DNA from: Paenibacillus cellulositrophicus
Lineage (GTDB): Bacteria; Bacillota; Bacilli; Paenibacillales; Paenibacillaceae
DNA length: 64,000 nucleotides
Direction: 5' to 3'
Assembly: GCF_009363095.1 (NCBI RefSeq)
Contig: NZ_CP045295.1
Coordinates: 1,550,001 to 1,614,000, forward strand
In this document: positions 18,320 to 26,051 of the stretch, piece after piece
How positions within the stretch are numbered: the first letter of the stretch is position 1
Layout: each line of letters begins with the position of its first letter
Translations under genes and position numbers: made by a program
Notes under the pieces: model-generated
Databases searched by the model: none
Told to the model about the DNA's origin: nothing
The model's input: the letters and a program-made list of their open reading frames with translations, nothing else

Positions 18320-19514
18320 TCCCTTTACCCCCTTCATGATCCCTGTAATGGGTTCTCTGAATGAGCTTCCCGTCCACAAAAACGGCCGTAATGACCGGGA
18401 AATCCCCGTCGATCTTCTCGATCAGAATCAGATCCGCTTTTTTCCCCTCGCGCACCGAGCCGATTTCATGATCCAGATTGACGGCCCGCGCGGGATGAAG
18501 CGTCACCAGGCGGAACATGTCGGCCAGCTCCTGCCCGCAGCGGTCCACGAGGTAAAATACCGCGTGAAGCAGCGCCGCCGGATAATAATCGCTGCACAAA
18601 ATGTCGATGCTCTTCTCCCGAATCGCTTCGGCTGCGGACAAGTTCCCGCTGTGCGAGCCGCCAAGGATGACGTTCGGCGCACCGGCCACGGTGTACATGC
18701 CCTGCTGTTTGGCCCGCCGGGCAATCTCCAGCGTAATCGGAAACTCGCTGATCGTTGCGCCGAAGCCCTGGACGAGCTCCAGCTTGTCGAGAGAGTCGTC
18801 ATCATGCGAAGCGACCGCGATTCCGGCTTCCCGTGCCAGTTCGGCAATTTCGCGGATGCCTTCGATCGTCATTTTCTCCTTGCTCTGGTGCTTCCGGATC
18901 AACTCGTCGATCCCCTCGTCGGTCATATCGTCATAGCCCTTCACCGTGGCCTTGTAAATCTCCAGATCCCGGTATTGTCCTTGGCCGGGGGTGTGGTCCA
19001 TAAAGGAAACGAGGTGAACCTTCTTTTCGGCGATGTAGTTTCTGAGATTGTCCACCTCCAGCAGGTTATCGATTTCAAACCTCGCGTGAAAACGGTGGCG
19101 TACCAAGTGCTGGCTCGTATGCGATTCCTCGATCAGCTCCAGCAGCTTACGCACGTTTTCCGGCTCGCGGATCGGGCGGTATTTGTACTCCGACCCCCTG
19201 AAAATGGACAAGGAATGAAACATCGTCGTAATGCCGTGCGTGATCAGCTCCTTTTCCGTTTCCCGGAGGCTCAGACGAAAATCCATCAGCGATGTCGGCC
19301 TCGGGGCAGCCATATGCTCGATGTAATCGGAATGAATGTCGATGAACCCCGGGGACAGATACCCGCCTGCGGCGTCCAAGACTTCCGTTTGCGTATCCAC
19401 AGCAATGACGCCATGCGGGGCGATTCTGCCGATGCGGTCCCCCTGAATGAGCAGGTCGTATCCGCTCAGAACCCCTTCCTCCGTAATGATGCGTGCGTTC
19501 GTAATGAGATACAA
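18267..19514 (-). CDS. phnM: PhnM, ribose 1-methylphosphonate 5-triphosphate diphosphatase
   Basis: Amidohydrolase-fold enzyme that releases pyrophosphate from the ribose-phosphonate triphosphate made by PhnGHI(L), giving the substrate of PhnJ. The protein is 415 aa. Metal-site segments visible are GFIDIHSDYIEHMAAPRP near residues 55-72, the SFMDHTPGQGQY loop, VASHDDDS, and CSDYYPAALL. The TTG start at 19514 follows AGGAGG at 8 bases. It sits between phnK and phnL, so the order K-M-L differs from the K-L-M of E. coli. Its 3' end overlaps phnL. Confidence 0.93.
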   Translation of the reverse strand: MYLITNARIITEEGVLSGYDLLIQGDRIGRIAPHGVIAVDTQTEVLDAAGGYLSPGFIDIHSDYIEHMAAPRPTSLMDFRLSLRETEKELITHGITTMFHSLSIFRGSEYKYRPIREPENVRKLLELIEESHTSQHLVRHRFHARFEIDNLLEVDNLRNYIAEKKVHLVSFMDHTPGQGQYRDLEIYKATVKGYDDMTDEGIDELIRKHQSKEKMTIEGIREIAELAREAGIAVASHDDDSLDKLELVQGFGATISEFPITLEIARRAKQQGMYTVAGAPNVILGGSHSGNLSAAEAIREKSIDILCSDYYPAALLHAVFYLVDRCGQELADMFRLVTLHPARAVNLDHEIGSVREGKKADLILIEKIDGDFPVITAVFVDGKLIQRTHYRDHEGGKGIEQSAHDRTLVQNVHSV

Positions 19515-19539
19515 AGGCGACTCCTCCTTCGAAAATAAG

Positions 19540-20385
19540 CTAGAGCAGGGAATGGACCAGCTGCTGGGTATAAGCTTCCTGCGGGTCCTCCAAAATTTGA
19601 TCGGTCAATCCTTCCTCCACGACTTTCCCGTCAAGCATGACCAGCGTCCGGTCGGCTAGCATCCGGACCACGCCGAGGTCATGGGAGACGAGCACAATGC
19701 TGATGCCAAGCTCCCTTTGCAGCGCCTTGATCAGATCCAGCACGCTGGCCTGAACGGACAGGTCGAGGCCGGTGGTCACCTCATCGAGCAGCAGCACCGG
19801 AGGACGGTTCGACAACGCTTTGGCAATCTGGACCCGCTGCTGCATTCCTCCGGAAAAATGCTTAGGCGCTTCCTTGATGCGGTGAAGCGGGATGTGGACT
19901 TTTTCCAGCAGCTCCATGCCCCGATCTTCCATCTCGGAGACGCGGCGGCTGCCCGCAGCGATCATTTTCTCCGCAATGTTGCCGATGGAGGTGAAATCCA
20001 TCCGCAGACCGAGCATCGGGTTCTGGTACACTTTTCCCATGAGGTGATTCCGGATATAACGCTTCTGCTGCGTCGACTCCGCAAACAGGTTTCGGATACC
20101 GTCTTTGTACGCCTGAAGATAGACTTCGCCGCTCGTCGCCTCTTGGTCAAAGTACAGGCATCTCATCATGGTGGATTTTCCGCTGCCGCTTTCTCCCACC
20201 ACCCCGATGATTTCTCCCGGATACAGGTCAAACGATACGTCTTGGCAGGAGTACACGGTATGGCAGACGGTGCAAAAGTTTTTGTAAAGCTTCCGGCTGG
20301 CCGGATTCATGCAGTGCGGGCAGCCGGGCCCGAACTGCTTGTTTAAATGTTGTACGGAAATCATCGGTTGTTCCATCTGGATCAT
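19540..20385 (-). CDS. phnK: C-P lyase ATPase PhnK with a cysteine-rich insert
   Basis: ABC-type ATPase that binds the PhnGHIJ core and is needed for C-P bond cleavage. The protein is 281 aa, with Walker A GESGSGKST, signature FSGGMQQRVQIAKAL and Walker B VLLLDEVTTGLDLSVQ. Compared with the E. coli protein as I recall it, there is an insertion of about 30 residues before Walker A. It holds Cys22, 25, 38, 41 and 47 (C-x2-C-x12-C-x2-C-x5-C), which suggests a zinc or Fe-S site. The ATG at 20385 overlaps the phnJ stop as ATGA. Confidence 0.92.
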   Translation of the reverse strand: MIQMEQPMISVQHLNKQFGPGCPHCMNPASRKLYKNFCTVCHTVYSCQDVSFDLYPGEIIGVVGESGSGKSTMMRCLYFDQEATSGEVYLQAYKDGIRNLFAESTQQKRYIRNHLMGKVYQNPMLGLRMDFTSIGNIAEKMIAAGSRRVSEMEDRGMELLEKVHIPLHRIKEAPKHFSGGMQQRVQIAKALSNRPPVLLLDEVTTGLDLSVQASVLDLIKALQRELGISIVLVSHDLGVVRMLADRTLVMLDGKVVEEGLTDQILEDPQEAYTQQLVHSLL

Positions 20386-21245
20386 CGGCTTTCAGCACCT
20401 TCCCGCCACGATTGTTCATTCATCCGCTCCAAACAGTAGCTCGTATCATTACACTGAAAATAAGCCGTGCCGCTGGCGTCATCGTACAATTCGTCCATGA
20501 ACACGCCGGTGGATCCGCACAGTCTGCAGGACCGGTCTTCAAAAGACTCCGTCTCAAACGGGTAGTCTTCAAAATCAAGAGATACGACCTTGGTGTAAGG
20601 CGGCACCGCGTAGATCTTCTTTTCCCGTCCGGCCCCAAGCAGAATGAGCGCTTCAGAGGAATTCAGCTTGGCATTGTCGAATTTGGGGATCGGGCTTGGT
20701 GCCATCACATAACGGTCATGGACCATCACCGGGTGATCGGCGCCGGTCGTCATGCTGCCGTAATTCATGATTTGCTCGAACAGCATGAGCCAGGCGCCGC
20801 TGTATTCTTTTTCGGCGTGCAGCTTCTTCGTCTCAGCCTCCCGCGGTTCATACATCCGCAACGGTTCCGGCATGGGCACCTGCAGCACCAAAATTTGACC
20901 CGCCCGAAGCGGAATCTCCGGAACGCGGTGCCTGGATTGAATCAGCGTCGCCTTCGCCGTTTCATCCGTGGTACGGATATCCGTCGTGTTCTGGACCAGC
21001 TTCTTGATGCTGACAGCATTGACGGATTCATCGGAACCTTGGTCAATTACCTTGACTATATCGTCTAGACCTACCAATGACAGGGTGAGCTGCAGCCCGC
21101 CGGTTCCCCATCCCCTGGCAATCGGCATTTCTCTGGATGCAAAAGGAACCTGGTACCCCGGAACGGCGATCGCCTTCAGCGTCGCTCGGCGGATTTCCCT
21201 TTTGGAGCTTTCGTCGAAAAACGCGAAATTGTAGTTTATTTGCAC
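20382..21245 (-). CDS. phnJ: PhnJ, radical-SAM C-P lyase
   Basis: Catalytic subunit that cleaves the carbon-phosphorus bond of ribose 1-alkylphosphonate 5-phosphate, releasing the alkane and a 1,2-cyclic phosphate. The protein is 287 aa. The atypical Fe-S/radical cysteines are all present with family spacing: Cys240, 243, 265 and 271 (C-x2-C-x21-C-x5-C). The N-terminal region with KREIRRATLKAIAVPGYQVPFASREMP carries the conserved Gly-containing segment. The GTG start at 21245 follows GAAGGAG and overlaps the end of phnI by 10 bases. The neighbours are phnI and phnK. Confidence 0.95.
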   Translation of the reverse strand: MQINYNFAFFDESSKREIRRATLKAIAVPGYQVPFASREMPIARGWGTGGLQLTLSLVGLDDIVKVIDQGSDESVNAVSIKKLVQNTTDIRTTDETAKATLIQSRHRVPEIPLRAGQILVLQVPMPEPLRMYEPREAETKKLHAEKEYSGAWLMLFEQIMNYGSMTTGADHPVMVHDRYVMAPSPIPKFDNAKLNSSEALILLGAGREKKIYAVPPYTKVVSLDFEDYPFETESFEDRSCRLCGSTGVFMDELYDDASGTAYFQCNDTSYCLERMNEQSWREGAESR

Positions 21246-22384
21246 AGCTCCTTCACCTCCTCCGTTTCGTCCGCCTTAGGCGTCGTCACTGTCGTCTTCG
21301 TTTTCCGCACGTCGTTCATTTTGGACTGGAATGTGACGTAATGCGGCAGCTTCAAGTGGGACATGAAACCGGTGGATTCCACGGAATCGATATGGTACAG
21401 TACAAACTCCTGATCCTGGGTCGGGAAACGGCTGTCTCCCTGCTCCAGGCTGTGATCCAGAATGCCCATGGCAATCGCCTTGGTCTCATTTTGCCCGTAG
21501 CAGAGCCCGTAGCCAATCTCAAAGGATAATTCCTTCCCGCCCTGCTCCTTCGCCACCGCGGCAGACATGAGCATTTCCGCCTCCGTTACCTTGATTTCGC
21601 CGATATAATAGCTGTCCTCAGCATCTTCACCGGATCCGAGCGGATCGTCAATGCACACCGGCACACGCCCGACCCGCAGCTCGCCGACGGTGGGATGCGA
21701 TACGCCGTATCCGCGGATGACCGCGTATGCGAGCGAGGTAACCGTCCCGGTCTGGCCCCGGGTCAGCACCTGCAGCTTTTGGCTGCGGCTGGCCGGAAAC
21801 GTGATGCTTCGGCGCGTCACATCATCCGGTTCGGTGTTGTCGTCCGCAGGGCTGATCATGAGCCCCTGCTCGATCAAATAGTCCATGACTTTCATCAGTT
21901 CCGGCGGTCGGCCTGCCTCCGGAAAGCTTCCGAGCTCACCCGCAAAAGCCTCCAGCCACCGGGCAGCATCTTCGTCCGTTTCATGCATCAGGTCAAAGTC
22001 GAGCAGCCGGTGGCTGTAATCGACCGAAGCGCCGAGAATTTGCCCGCCCGGAATGTCCTTGAAGCTCGCGGAGATCCGCCGCTCCACCCTCATCTCGCGG
22101 GTGTGCACCGCTCGCGAATAATGCTTCCGGGGAAGCGTGGAGCGGTAGGCCCTCAGCAGAAACACCGCTTCTTCCGGGCTTCCTTCCGCCTGCTTGATCG
22201 CCAGCGCCGCCAGCGTTTCGTCGTACAGGCTGCTCTCCGACATGATCTGATCGATCAGCCCTCTCATCCCGCCTTCGATGCGGGTGACGTCCAGTACCTT
22301 TCCCTGCTTGGTCCGTTCGAATTTGATCCGCTTCAAGGATTCCTCGATCGCAAGCGTTCCGCCTTTTACCGCTACATATCCCAT
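21236..22384 (-). CDS. phnI: PhnI, C-P lyase core subunit (nucleosidase)
   Basis: Subunit of the PhnGHIJ core. With G, H and L it transfers the phosphonate to the ribose of ATP with release of adenine. The protein is 382 aa and starts MGYVAVKGG, the typical family N-terminus; GYGVSHPTVGELRVGRVPV and ELSFEIGYGLCYGQNETKAIAMGILD are strong PhnI blocks. I chose the ATG at 22384 for its GGGAGGTG site. It overlaps phnH by 13 bases and phnJ by 10. Confidence 0.95.
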   Translation of the reverse strand: MGYVAVKGGTLAIEESLKRIKFERTKQGKVLDVTRIEGGMRGLIDQIMSESSLYDETLAALAIKQAEGSPEEAVFLLRAYRSTLPRKHYSRAVHTREMRVERRISASFKDIPGGQILGASVDYSHRLLDFDLMHETDEDAARWLEAFAGELGSFPEAGRPPELMKVMDYLIEQGLMISPADDNTEPDDVTRRSITFPASRSQKLQVLTRGQTGTVTSLAYAVIRGYGVSHPTVGELRVGRVPVCIDDPLGSGEDAEDSYYIGEIKVTEAEMLMSAAVAKEQGGKELSFEIGYGLCYGQNETKAIAMGILDHSLEQGDSRFPTQDQEFVLYHIDSVESTGFMSHLKLPHYVTFQSKMNDVRKTKTTVTTPKADETEEVKELCK

Positions 22385-22980
22385 AGAAGCACCTCCCTCT
22401 CCTCGATTTGCGTCGTCCGGGGCAGGCACAGCAGCTTGTTGTTTTTGTCGACGACCAGCATGTCAATTCCCAGGGGATACTCCGCGTTTTTCTCCGCCCG
22501 CGCCTCCAGCCAACCGGGAGCCAGCGGAATCCGGACAAAGCTTTCATCCTCGATACCCGGCCCTTTGAGGCTCAGCTCAAAGTCTCCGGACAGCTCCTCC
22601 AACTCCACGATCACGGTGGCAGAGGCATGCGGATCGGCCAGCGTTCCGACTTTGGCGCCCTGCAGAGCCTTCAGCAAATCCCCTTCCTTCGCGTCGTACA
22701 GGACAAAAATGTAATCCGCCTTCTCCGGCTCCGTCCGGACGGCGAAGGTCAGCTGGTTCAGGAGCCGCGTAAGCTCCGCTTCCCGCTGCGAGCAAATGCA
22801 GAACGTAACCTCCGTATCCAGCAGCATCAATGCGATCACCCAGGTGACGGGTAAACCTCCCCACTGGCCATCGGCCTTGGCCGCTTCCGCCGTCAGATCC
22901 GAGATCAAGCCGGGTCTCGACATGGAATCCACCACTTTGCGGTAGGCACGCTGTATATCATGAACTGCGTCGAAGTTCAT
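22372..22980 (-). CDS. phnH: PhnH, C-P lyase core subunit
   Basis: Small subunit of the C-P lyase core, 202 aa. The start MNFDAVHDIQRAYRKVVDSMSRPG is characteristic of PhnH, and the C-terminal part contains GPGIEDESFVRIPLAPGWLEARAEKNAEYPLGIDMLVVD, also typical. I chose the ATG at 22980, which follows GGGGGGAGA. Readings opening farther upstream lie inside phnG. The 3' end overlaps phnI by 13 bases. Confidence 0.94.
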   Translation of the reverse strand: MNFDAVHDIQRAYRKVVDSMSRPGLISDLTAEAAKADGQWGGLPVTWVIALMLLDTEVTFCICSQREAELTRLLNQLTFAVRTEPEKADYIFVLYDAKEGDLLKALQGAKVGTLADPHASATVIVELEELSGDFELSLKGPGIEDESFVRIPLAPGWLEARAEKNAEYPLGIDMLVVDKNNKLLCLPRTTQIEEREVLLWDM

Positions 22981-22993
22981 CGCTCTCTCCCCC

Positions 22994-23419
22994 CTAATCC
23001 ACATCCATCGTTTCAAAATCGACCTTCGTTTTGGCGATCTCGGCGAAAGCCTGGCTGCGCCTGGCAGCGATCCGGACTTCTTCATCCAGCAGCGCCTGAT
23101 CCCATGCCCGGGTCTCCTGCAGCCCAGCCTGATACGCCGCGTCGATAAGTGCAAGCTGATAGGCAAGCTCATGGTCATGCCCTTTGACCACGCCGATGCC
23201 CATGCTGCCTTCGACCTGCACCTTGCATTCGCTCACCAGCACTTCCCCCAGATAGAACAAGCTACGCTTGGCGGTCTCTCTCACTTTGACCATGACCAGT
23301 CCCTGGCTTGGCTGCTCGACCAGCTTCACTTCATAACGGTCAGCAATAGCCTGCGCCATACGGGCGGCGAGTTCCCTGGAGCCTTCAACCAGAATTTCAG
23401 TCCTTTGTCTTCGTTTCAT
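22994..23419 (-). CDS. phnG: PhnG, C-P lyase core subunit
   Basis: Smallest subunit of the core complex, 141 aa, starting MKRRQRTEILVEGSRELAARMAQ. The later EQPSQGLVMVKVRETAKRSLFYLGEVLVSECKVQVEG and GVVKGHDHELAYQLALIDAAY segments match the family. The ATG at 23419 follows GGGAGG with some spacing. It lies 13 bases before phnH and about 58 bases after phnF. Confidence 0.93.
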   Translation of the reverse strand: MKRRQRTEILVEGSRELAARMAQAIADRYEVKLVEQPSQGLVMVKVRETAKRSLFYLGEVLVSECKVQVEGSMGIGVVKGHDHELAYQLALIDAAYQAGLQETRAWDQALLDEEVRIAARRSQAFAEIAKTKVDFETMDVD

Positions 23420-23477
23420 CCCTTCCCGGCCTCCCTGTTTGAGATTGTTCAAAAAATCCGCTTTTGAACACGCACTT

Positions 23478-24179
23478 TTAGAGCTCGTACGTAAAGTAGT
23501 CGCTCCGGTACATAATTCTCGTATATTCCAGCGGCTTGTTCGTCTGGCTGTCCAGACAGCCGGTCTCCACAACGAGCAGTGGAATGAGGCTGGTGCAGGC
23601 GAGCAGCTCCCTTTCTTTCCTGCCGGGATAGGTCACGCTGAGCAGCGTCTTCATCGACTCGAACCCCGTATACCCTTTTCCCCGGTAGAAATCGAACATC
23701 GAGGTAATGTCCCTGCCTGTCCGTCCGATGTCCGGAAACATCGACTCCGCCACATACGACGCGTGAATCGCAATCGGACGGTTGTCGATGAGACGGAGCC
23801 TGCCAATCCGGAACACCCGCTCTTCCGGCTGCGCTTCAAGCGCTTTATACACTTTGTGGTTATACTCGATGGGATCGCAAAAAATGTTGCGTGACTGATA
23901 ATCATACCCCATGTGGATCATCTTCCGGCTGAAGCTTTCGTTGCCCGAAAAGAGGAGCGGGATGCGCTGATGCTGGTCGCGGACAAAGCTGCCCTTGCCC
24001 TGCCTGGAGTACACATACCCCAGGTCCTGCAGCTTCTCGTAAGCTTTCCGGGCAGTCATACGTGGCACTTTGAACAGCCTGGCCAAATCGTTCTCCGACG
24101 GCAGCTTGTCATCCGGCTCATAGATGCCTGCCTCCATATCGGCTATGAGCTTATCCATGATCTCCATTTCGTCATGCAT
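23478..24179 (-). CDS. phnF: GntR/HutC-family regulator of the phosphonate operon
   Basis: A 233-aa repressor-type protein. It has an N-terminal winged helix of the GntR type (residues about 5-68; KLPSENDLARLFKVPRMTARKAYEKLQDLGYVYSRQGKGSFV) and a C-terminal UTRA ligand domain (HutC subfamily). Its position inside the phn cluster points to PhnF. A palindrome upstream of the whole cluster (25803-25818) is a candidate operator. The ATG at 24179 has AAGGG very close. A second ATG four codons in is possible. Confidence 0.87.
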   Translation of the reverse strand: MHDEMEIMDKLIADMEAGIYEPDDKLPSENDLARLFKVPRMTARKAYEKLQDLGYVYSRQGKGSFVRDQHQRIPLLFSGNESFSRKMIHMGYDYQSRNIFCDPIEYNHKVYKALEAQPEERVFRIGRLRLIDNRPIAIHASYVAESMFPDIGRTGRDITSMFDFYRGKGYTGFESMKTLLSVTYPGRKERELLACTSLIPLLVVETGCLDSQTNKPLEYTRIMYRSDYFTYEL

Positions 24180-24201
24180 CCCTTACGCTCACCCTCCTCT
24201 T

Positions 24202-24843
24202 TTAAACCCAGTACTTCCGGATAAAGGAAGCCGTATCGTTTAACTCTTCGAACCGCTCCTGGATGACCTCCCGCGGCCAATCCCACCAGGCGATCTGCAG
24301 GAGCTTCGCGACGACATCCTCCGAAAATCTCTTTCGGACCGGTTTGGCCGTAACGCCGACGACGATGGCATACGGTTCGACGTCTTTGGTGACGATAGCT
24401 CCGGATCCGATCACCGCTCCGGTGCCGATATGGACCCCCTTCATGATGATCGCGCCGTGACCAATCCAGACATCGTGCCCGATCGTTACCCGGTTGCCCC
24501 GCCGCCGGTTGAAAATCGCCTCGTCATCGGTGGCGGCAAAACCGTAATCTCTTCTCCGGTAAGTCATATGGTGCTGTGTAACCCGCTCCATCGGGTGATC
24601 CACCGGATTGATGCATACATGCGAGGCAATCGAAGTATATTTACCGACTTCCGTGTAGTTGATCGTCACGTCGTCCATGGTGTAGGTGTAATCCCCGATG
24701 TCGGATTCGATGATTTGATTGCCTGGTCCGACGGAGGTCCAGAATCCGAACGTGCTGTGAAGAATATGCGCGCTTTCGTGGATATCAGGATCCGGGCTCA
24801 GCCGTTTACTTTCCGCAGGGCGATGAATCGAATGCTTTTCCAT
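24202..24843 (-). CDS. phosphonate-cluster hexapeptide-repeat acyltransferase
   Basis: A 213-aa protein with left-handed beta-helix hexapeptide repeats ([51 protein letters not shown]) and catalytic-type His residues as in xenobiotic acetyltransferases. It belongs to the hexapeptide family repeatedly found in C-P lyase clusters, where it may acetylate aminophosphonates, a role comparable to PhnO. The exact substrate is inferred. The ATG at 24843 follows AAAGGGGG. It starts 13 bases after the PHP gene stop and is followed 22 bases later by phnF. Confidence 0.88.
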   Translation of the reverse strand: MEKHSIHRPAESKRLSPDPDIHESAHILHSTFGFWTSVGPGNQIIESDIGDYTYTMDDVTINYTEVGKYTSIASHVCINPVDHPMERVTQHHMTYRRRDYGFAATDDEAIFNRRRGNRVTIGHDVWIGHGAIIMKGVHIGTGAVIGSGAIVTKDVEPYAIVVGVTAKPVRKRFSEDVVAKLLQIAWWDWPREVIQERFEELNDTASFIRKYWV

Positions 24844-24856
24844 GAATGTTCCCCCT

Positions 24857-25705
24857 TTACTTCGGTCTGCGCTTCTTGAGCTCTTGGACGCAGGAAATGC
24901 CCGGATCTTTGCTTCCCAGCCGGACCTCCTTCTCCCCGTAAAACCCATGGAAGTCAGAACCCCCGGTCATGACGAGATCGTAACGGCGCGCATATTCCAT
25001 GGCCCGCTCCTCATCATCGGCACCATGCAGCGAATGCCACACTTCGATCCCCTGAAGTCCCATGCCCACCAGCTCGCGGACATAATCAAAGTTGCCGTAT
25101 TGGCCCGGATGAGCCAAAACCGGCACCCCGCCGGCCTGAATGACGGCCTCAATGGCGTCTCGGGCATGGAGGTAGTCCAGCCGGACATAAGCCATGCCGG
25201 GCTCCTCTCCGTTTCCTCCGCGGGAAAACAGCTTTTTGTACAGCTCACCATATATGGATTTGGCATAGCCATTGTCGATCAGCGCGTGCATAATGTGCTG
25301 CTTGTAAACGCCGGTTCCCCCATCCGCATACCGCAGAACTTGGTCCCAGGTGATGCTGTACCCCGCCTCAATCAGGCGTTCGACCATCACACGGGAAGCT
25401 TCATGCCGCTTGTGGATCATCGGGGTGCATACCTGCTCCAGAGCCGGATGTCCCGGCTCGATGAAATAGCCCAGGATATGAACCCTCCTGCTTCTTTCCA
25501 TGTCATAGGCTGATATTTCGATCCCCGGGATCATGTCAAGGCCAAGCTCTCTTCCCCGTTCCAGCATGGCGACAAGACCCTTTGTCGTATCGTGGTTTGT
25601 GACCGCCAGCACGCCAATGTTCTCATTCAATGCCGCCTCGGCTAATTCCTCAAATGAATACGAACCGTCCGAAATGGTTGTATGACAATGCAGTTCCGTC
25701 TTGAT
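24857..25705 (-). CDS. phnPP: PHP-family cyclic phosphodiesterase, PhnPP candidate (apparent ATC start)
   Basis: First gene of the phosphonate cluster. The PHP metal site needs an N-terminal H-x-H: reading in frame from 25705 gives [14 protein letters not shown], then [24 protein letters not shown] and TGGSDFHG, a complete set of ligands. An in-frame TGA lies one codon farther upstream, and no ATG/GTG/TTG precedes HCH. ATC at 25705 is 9 bases after AAGGTGG, so it is the only well-placed start. A TTG at 25630 would delete the motif. A PHP enzyme in the Eggerthella C-P lyase cluster (PhnPP) turns the cyclic phosphate into ribose 5-phosphate; that role fits here because phnN and phnP are absent. 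Confidence 0.78.
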   Translation of the reverse strand: MKTELHCHTTISDGSYSFEELAEAALNENIGVLAVTNHDTTKGLVAMLERGRELGLDMIPGIEISAYDMERSRRVHILGYFIEPGHPALEQVCTPMIHKRHEASRVMVERLIEAGYSITWDQVLRYADGGTGVYKQHIMHALIDNGYAKSIYGELYKKLFSRGGNGEEPGMAYVRLDYLHARDAIEAVIQAGGVPVLAHPGQYGNFDYVRELVGMGLQGIEVWHSLHGADDEERAMEYARRYDLVMTGGSDFHGFYGEKEVRLGSKDPGISCVQELKKRRPK

Positions 25706-25797
25706 CGCTCAGCACCACCTTATCTTGGATAAGCAGACAACCGCCGCCACAACCGATGATTCACGCCCGCTGCATCGCTTCGGCTGTCTGTAGTGAC

Positions 25798-25803
25798 AGT
25801 CTA
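25798..25803 (-). promoter_or_regulatory. putative -10 element of the phosphonate operon
   Basis: TAGACT lies about 20 bases downstream of the third PhoP-like repeat, where the -10 element sits in many PhoP-activated promoters. It borders the palindrome at 25803-25818. Confidence 0.45.
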
Positions 25804-25818
25804 ACTTGGTGCCAAGTT
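25803..25818. promoter_or_regulatory. palindrome, candidate PhnF operator
   Basis: AACTTGGTGCCAAGTT is an inverted repeat with perfect 7-base arms and a 2-base centre, placed between the PhoP-like repeats and the putative -10. Its place and symmetry suit a dimeric GntR/HutC repressor. Assignment to PhnF is inference. Confidence 0.55.
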
Positions 25819-25851
25819 GCAAGGGTTAAGGCACGGTAAAGCTTCTGTAAA
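25813..25851 (-). promoter_or_regulatory. PhoP boxes upstream of the phosphonate operon
   Basis: On the minus strand, TTTACA, TTTACC, TTAACC and AACTTG follow one another with 5-base gaps, giving an exact 11-base period. The Bacillus PhoP consensus is direct repeats of TT(A/T/C)ACA with this spacing. Three repeats fit well and the fourth is weak and overlaps the palindrome. Confidence 0.7.
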
Positions 25852-25899
25852 AAAAACGCCGTAACCGTAAATTTTGCCTCGTCTCAAGCTTTTTCGCAC

Positions 25900-25925
25900 A
25901 AAAAAAGCCCCACTTTGGTGGGACT
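25900..25925 (-). terminator. second terminator after the SDR gene
   Basis: On the minus strand, AGTCCCAC and GTGGGGCT form the stem and TTTTTT follows. It lies behind another terminator (25981-26033) and shields the phosphonate promoter from readthrough. Confidence 0.75.
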
Positions 25926-25980
25926 GTGCTGCAATATTCATATTCAGGTACTTTGCGGTACATCGAAATCGGTTCCTGCC

Positions 25981-26033
25981 AAAAAAAGCCTGCCTCTTAG
26001 CAGATCGGCTTCCGATCCATAAGAGACAGGCTT
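25981..26033 (-). terminator. terminator directly after the SDR gene
   Basis: On the minus strand, AAGCCTGTCTCTTA and TAAGAGGCAGGCTT form a 14-bp stem with one G-U pair, followed by TTTTT. Confidence 0.88.
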
Positions 26034-26051
26034 ACAGTCCGTACAATATTG

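Noticed and set aside
25630..25630. TTG as start of the PHP gene
   Set aside because: It would remove the His-x-His metal motif that is clearly encoded in frame upstream; its ribosome site is also poor.
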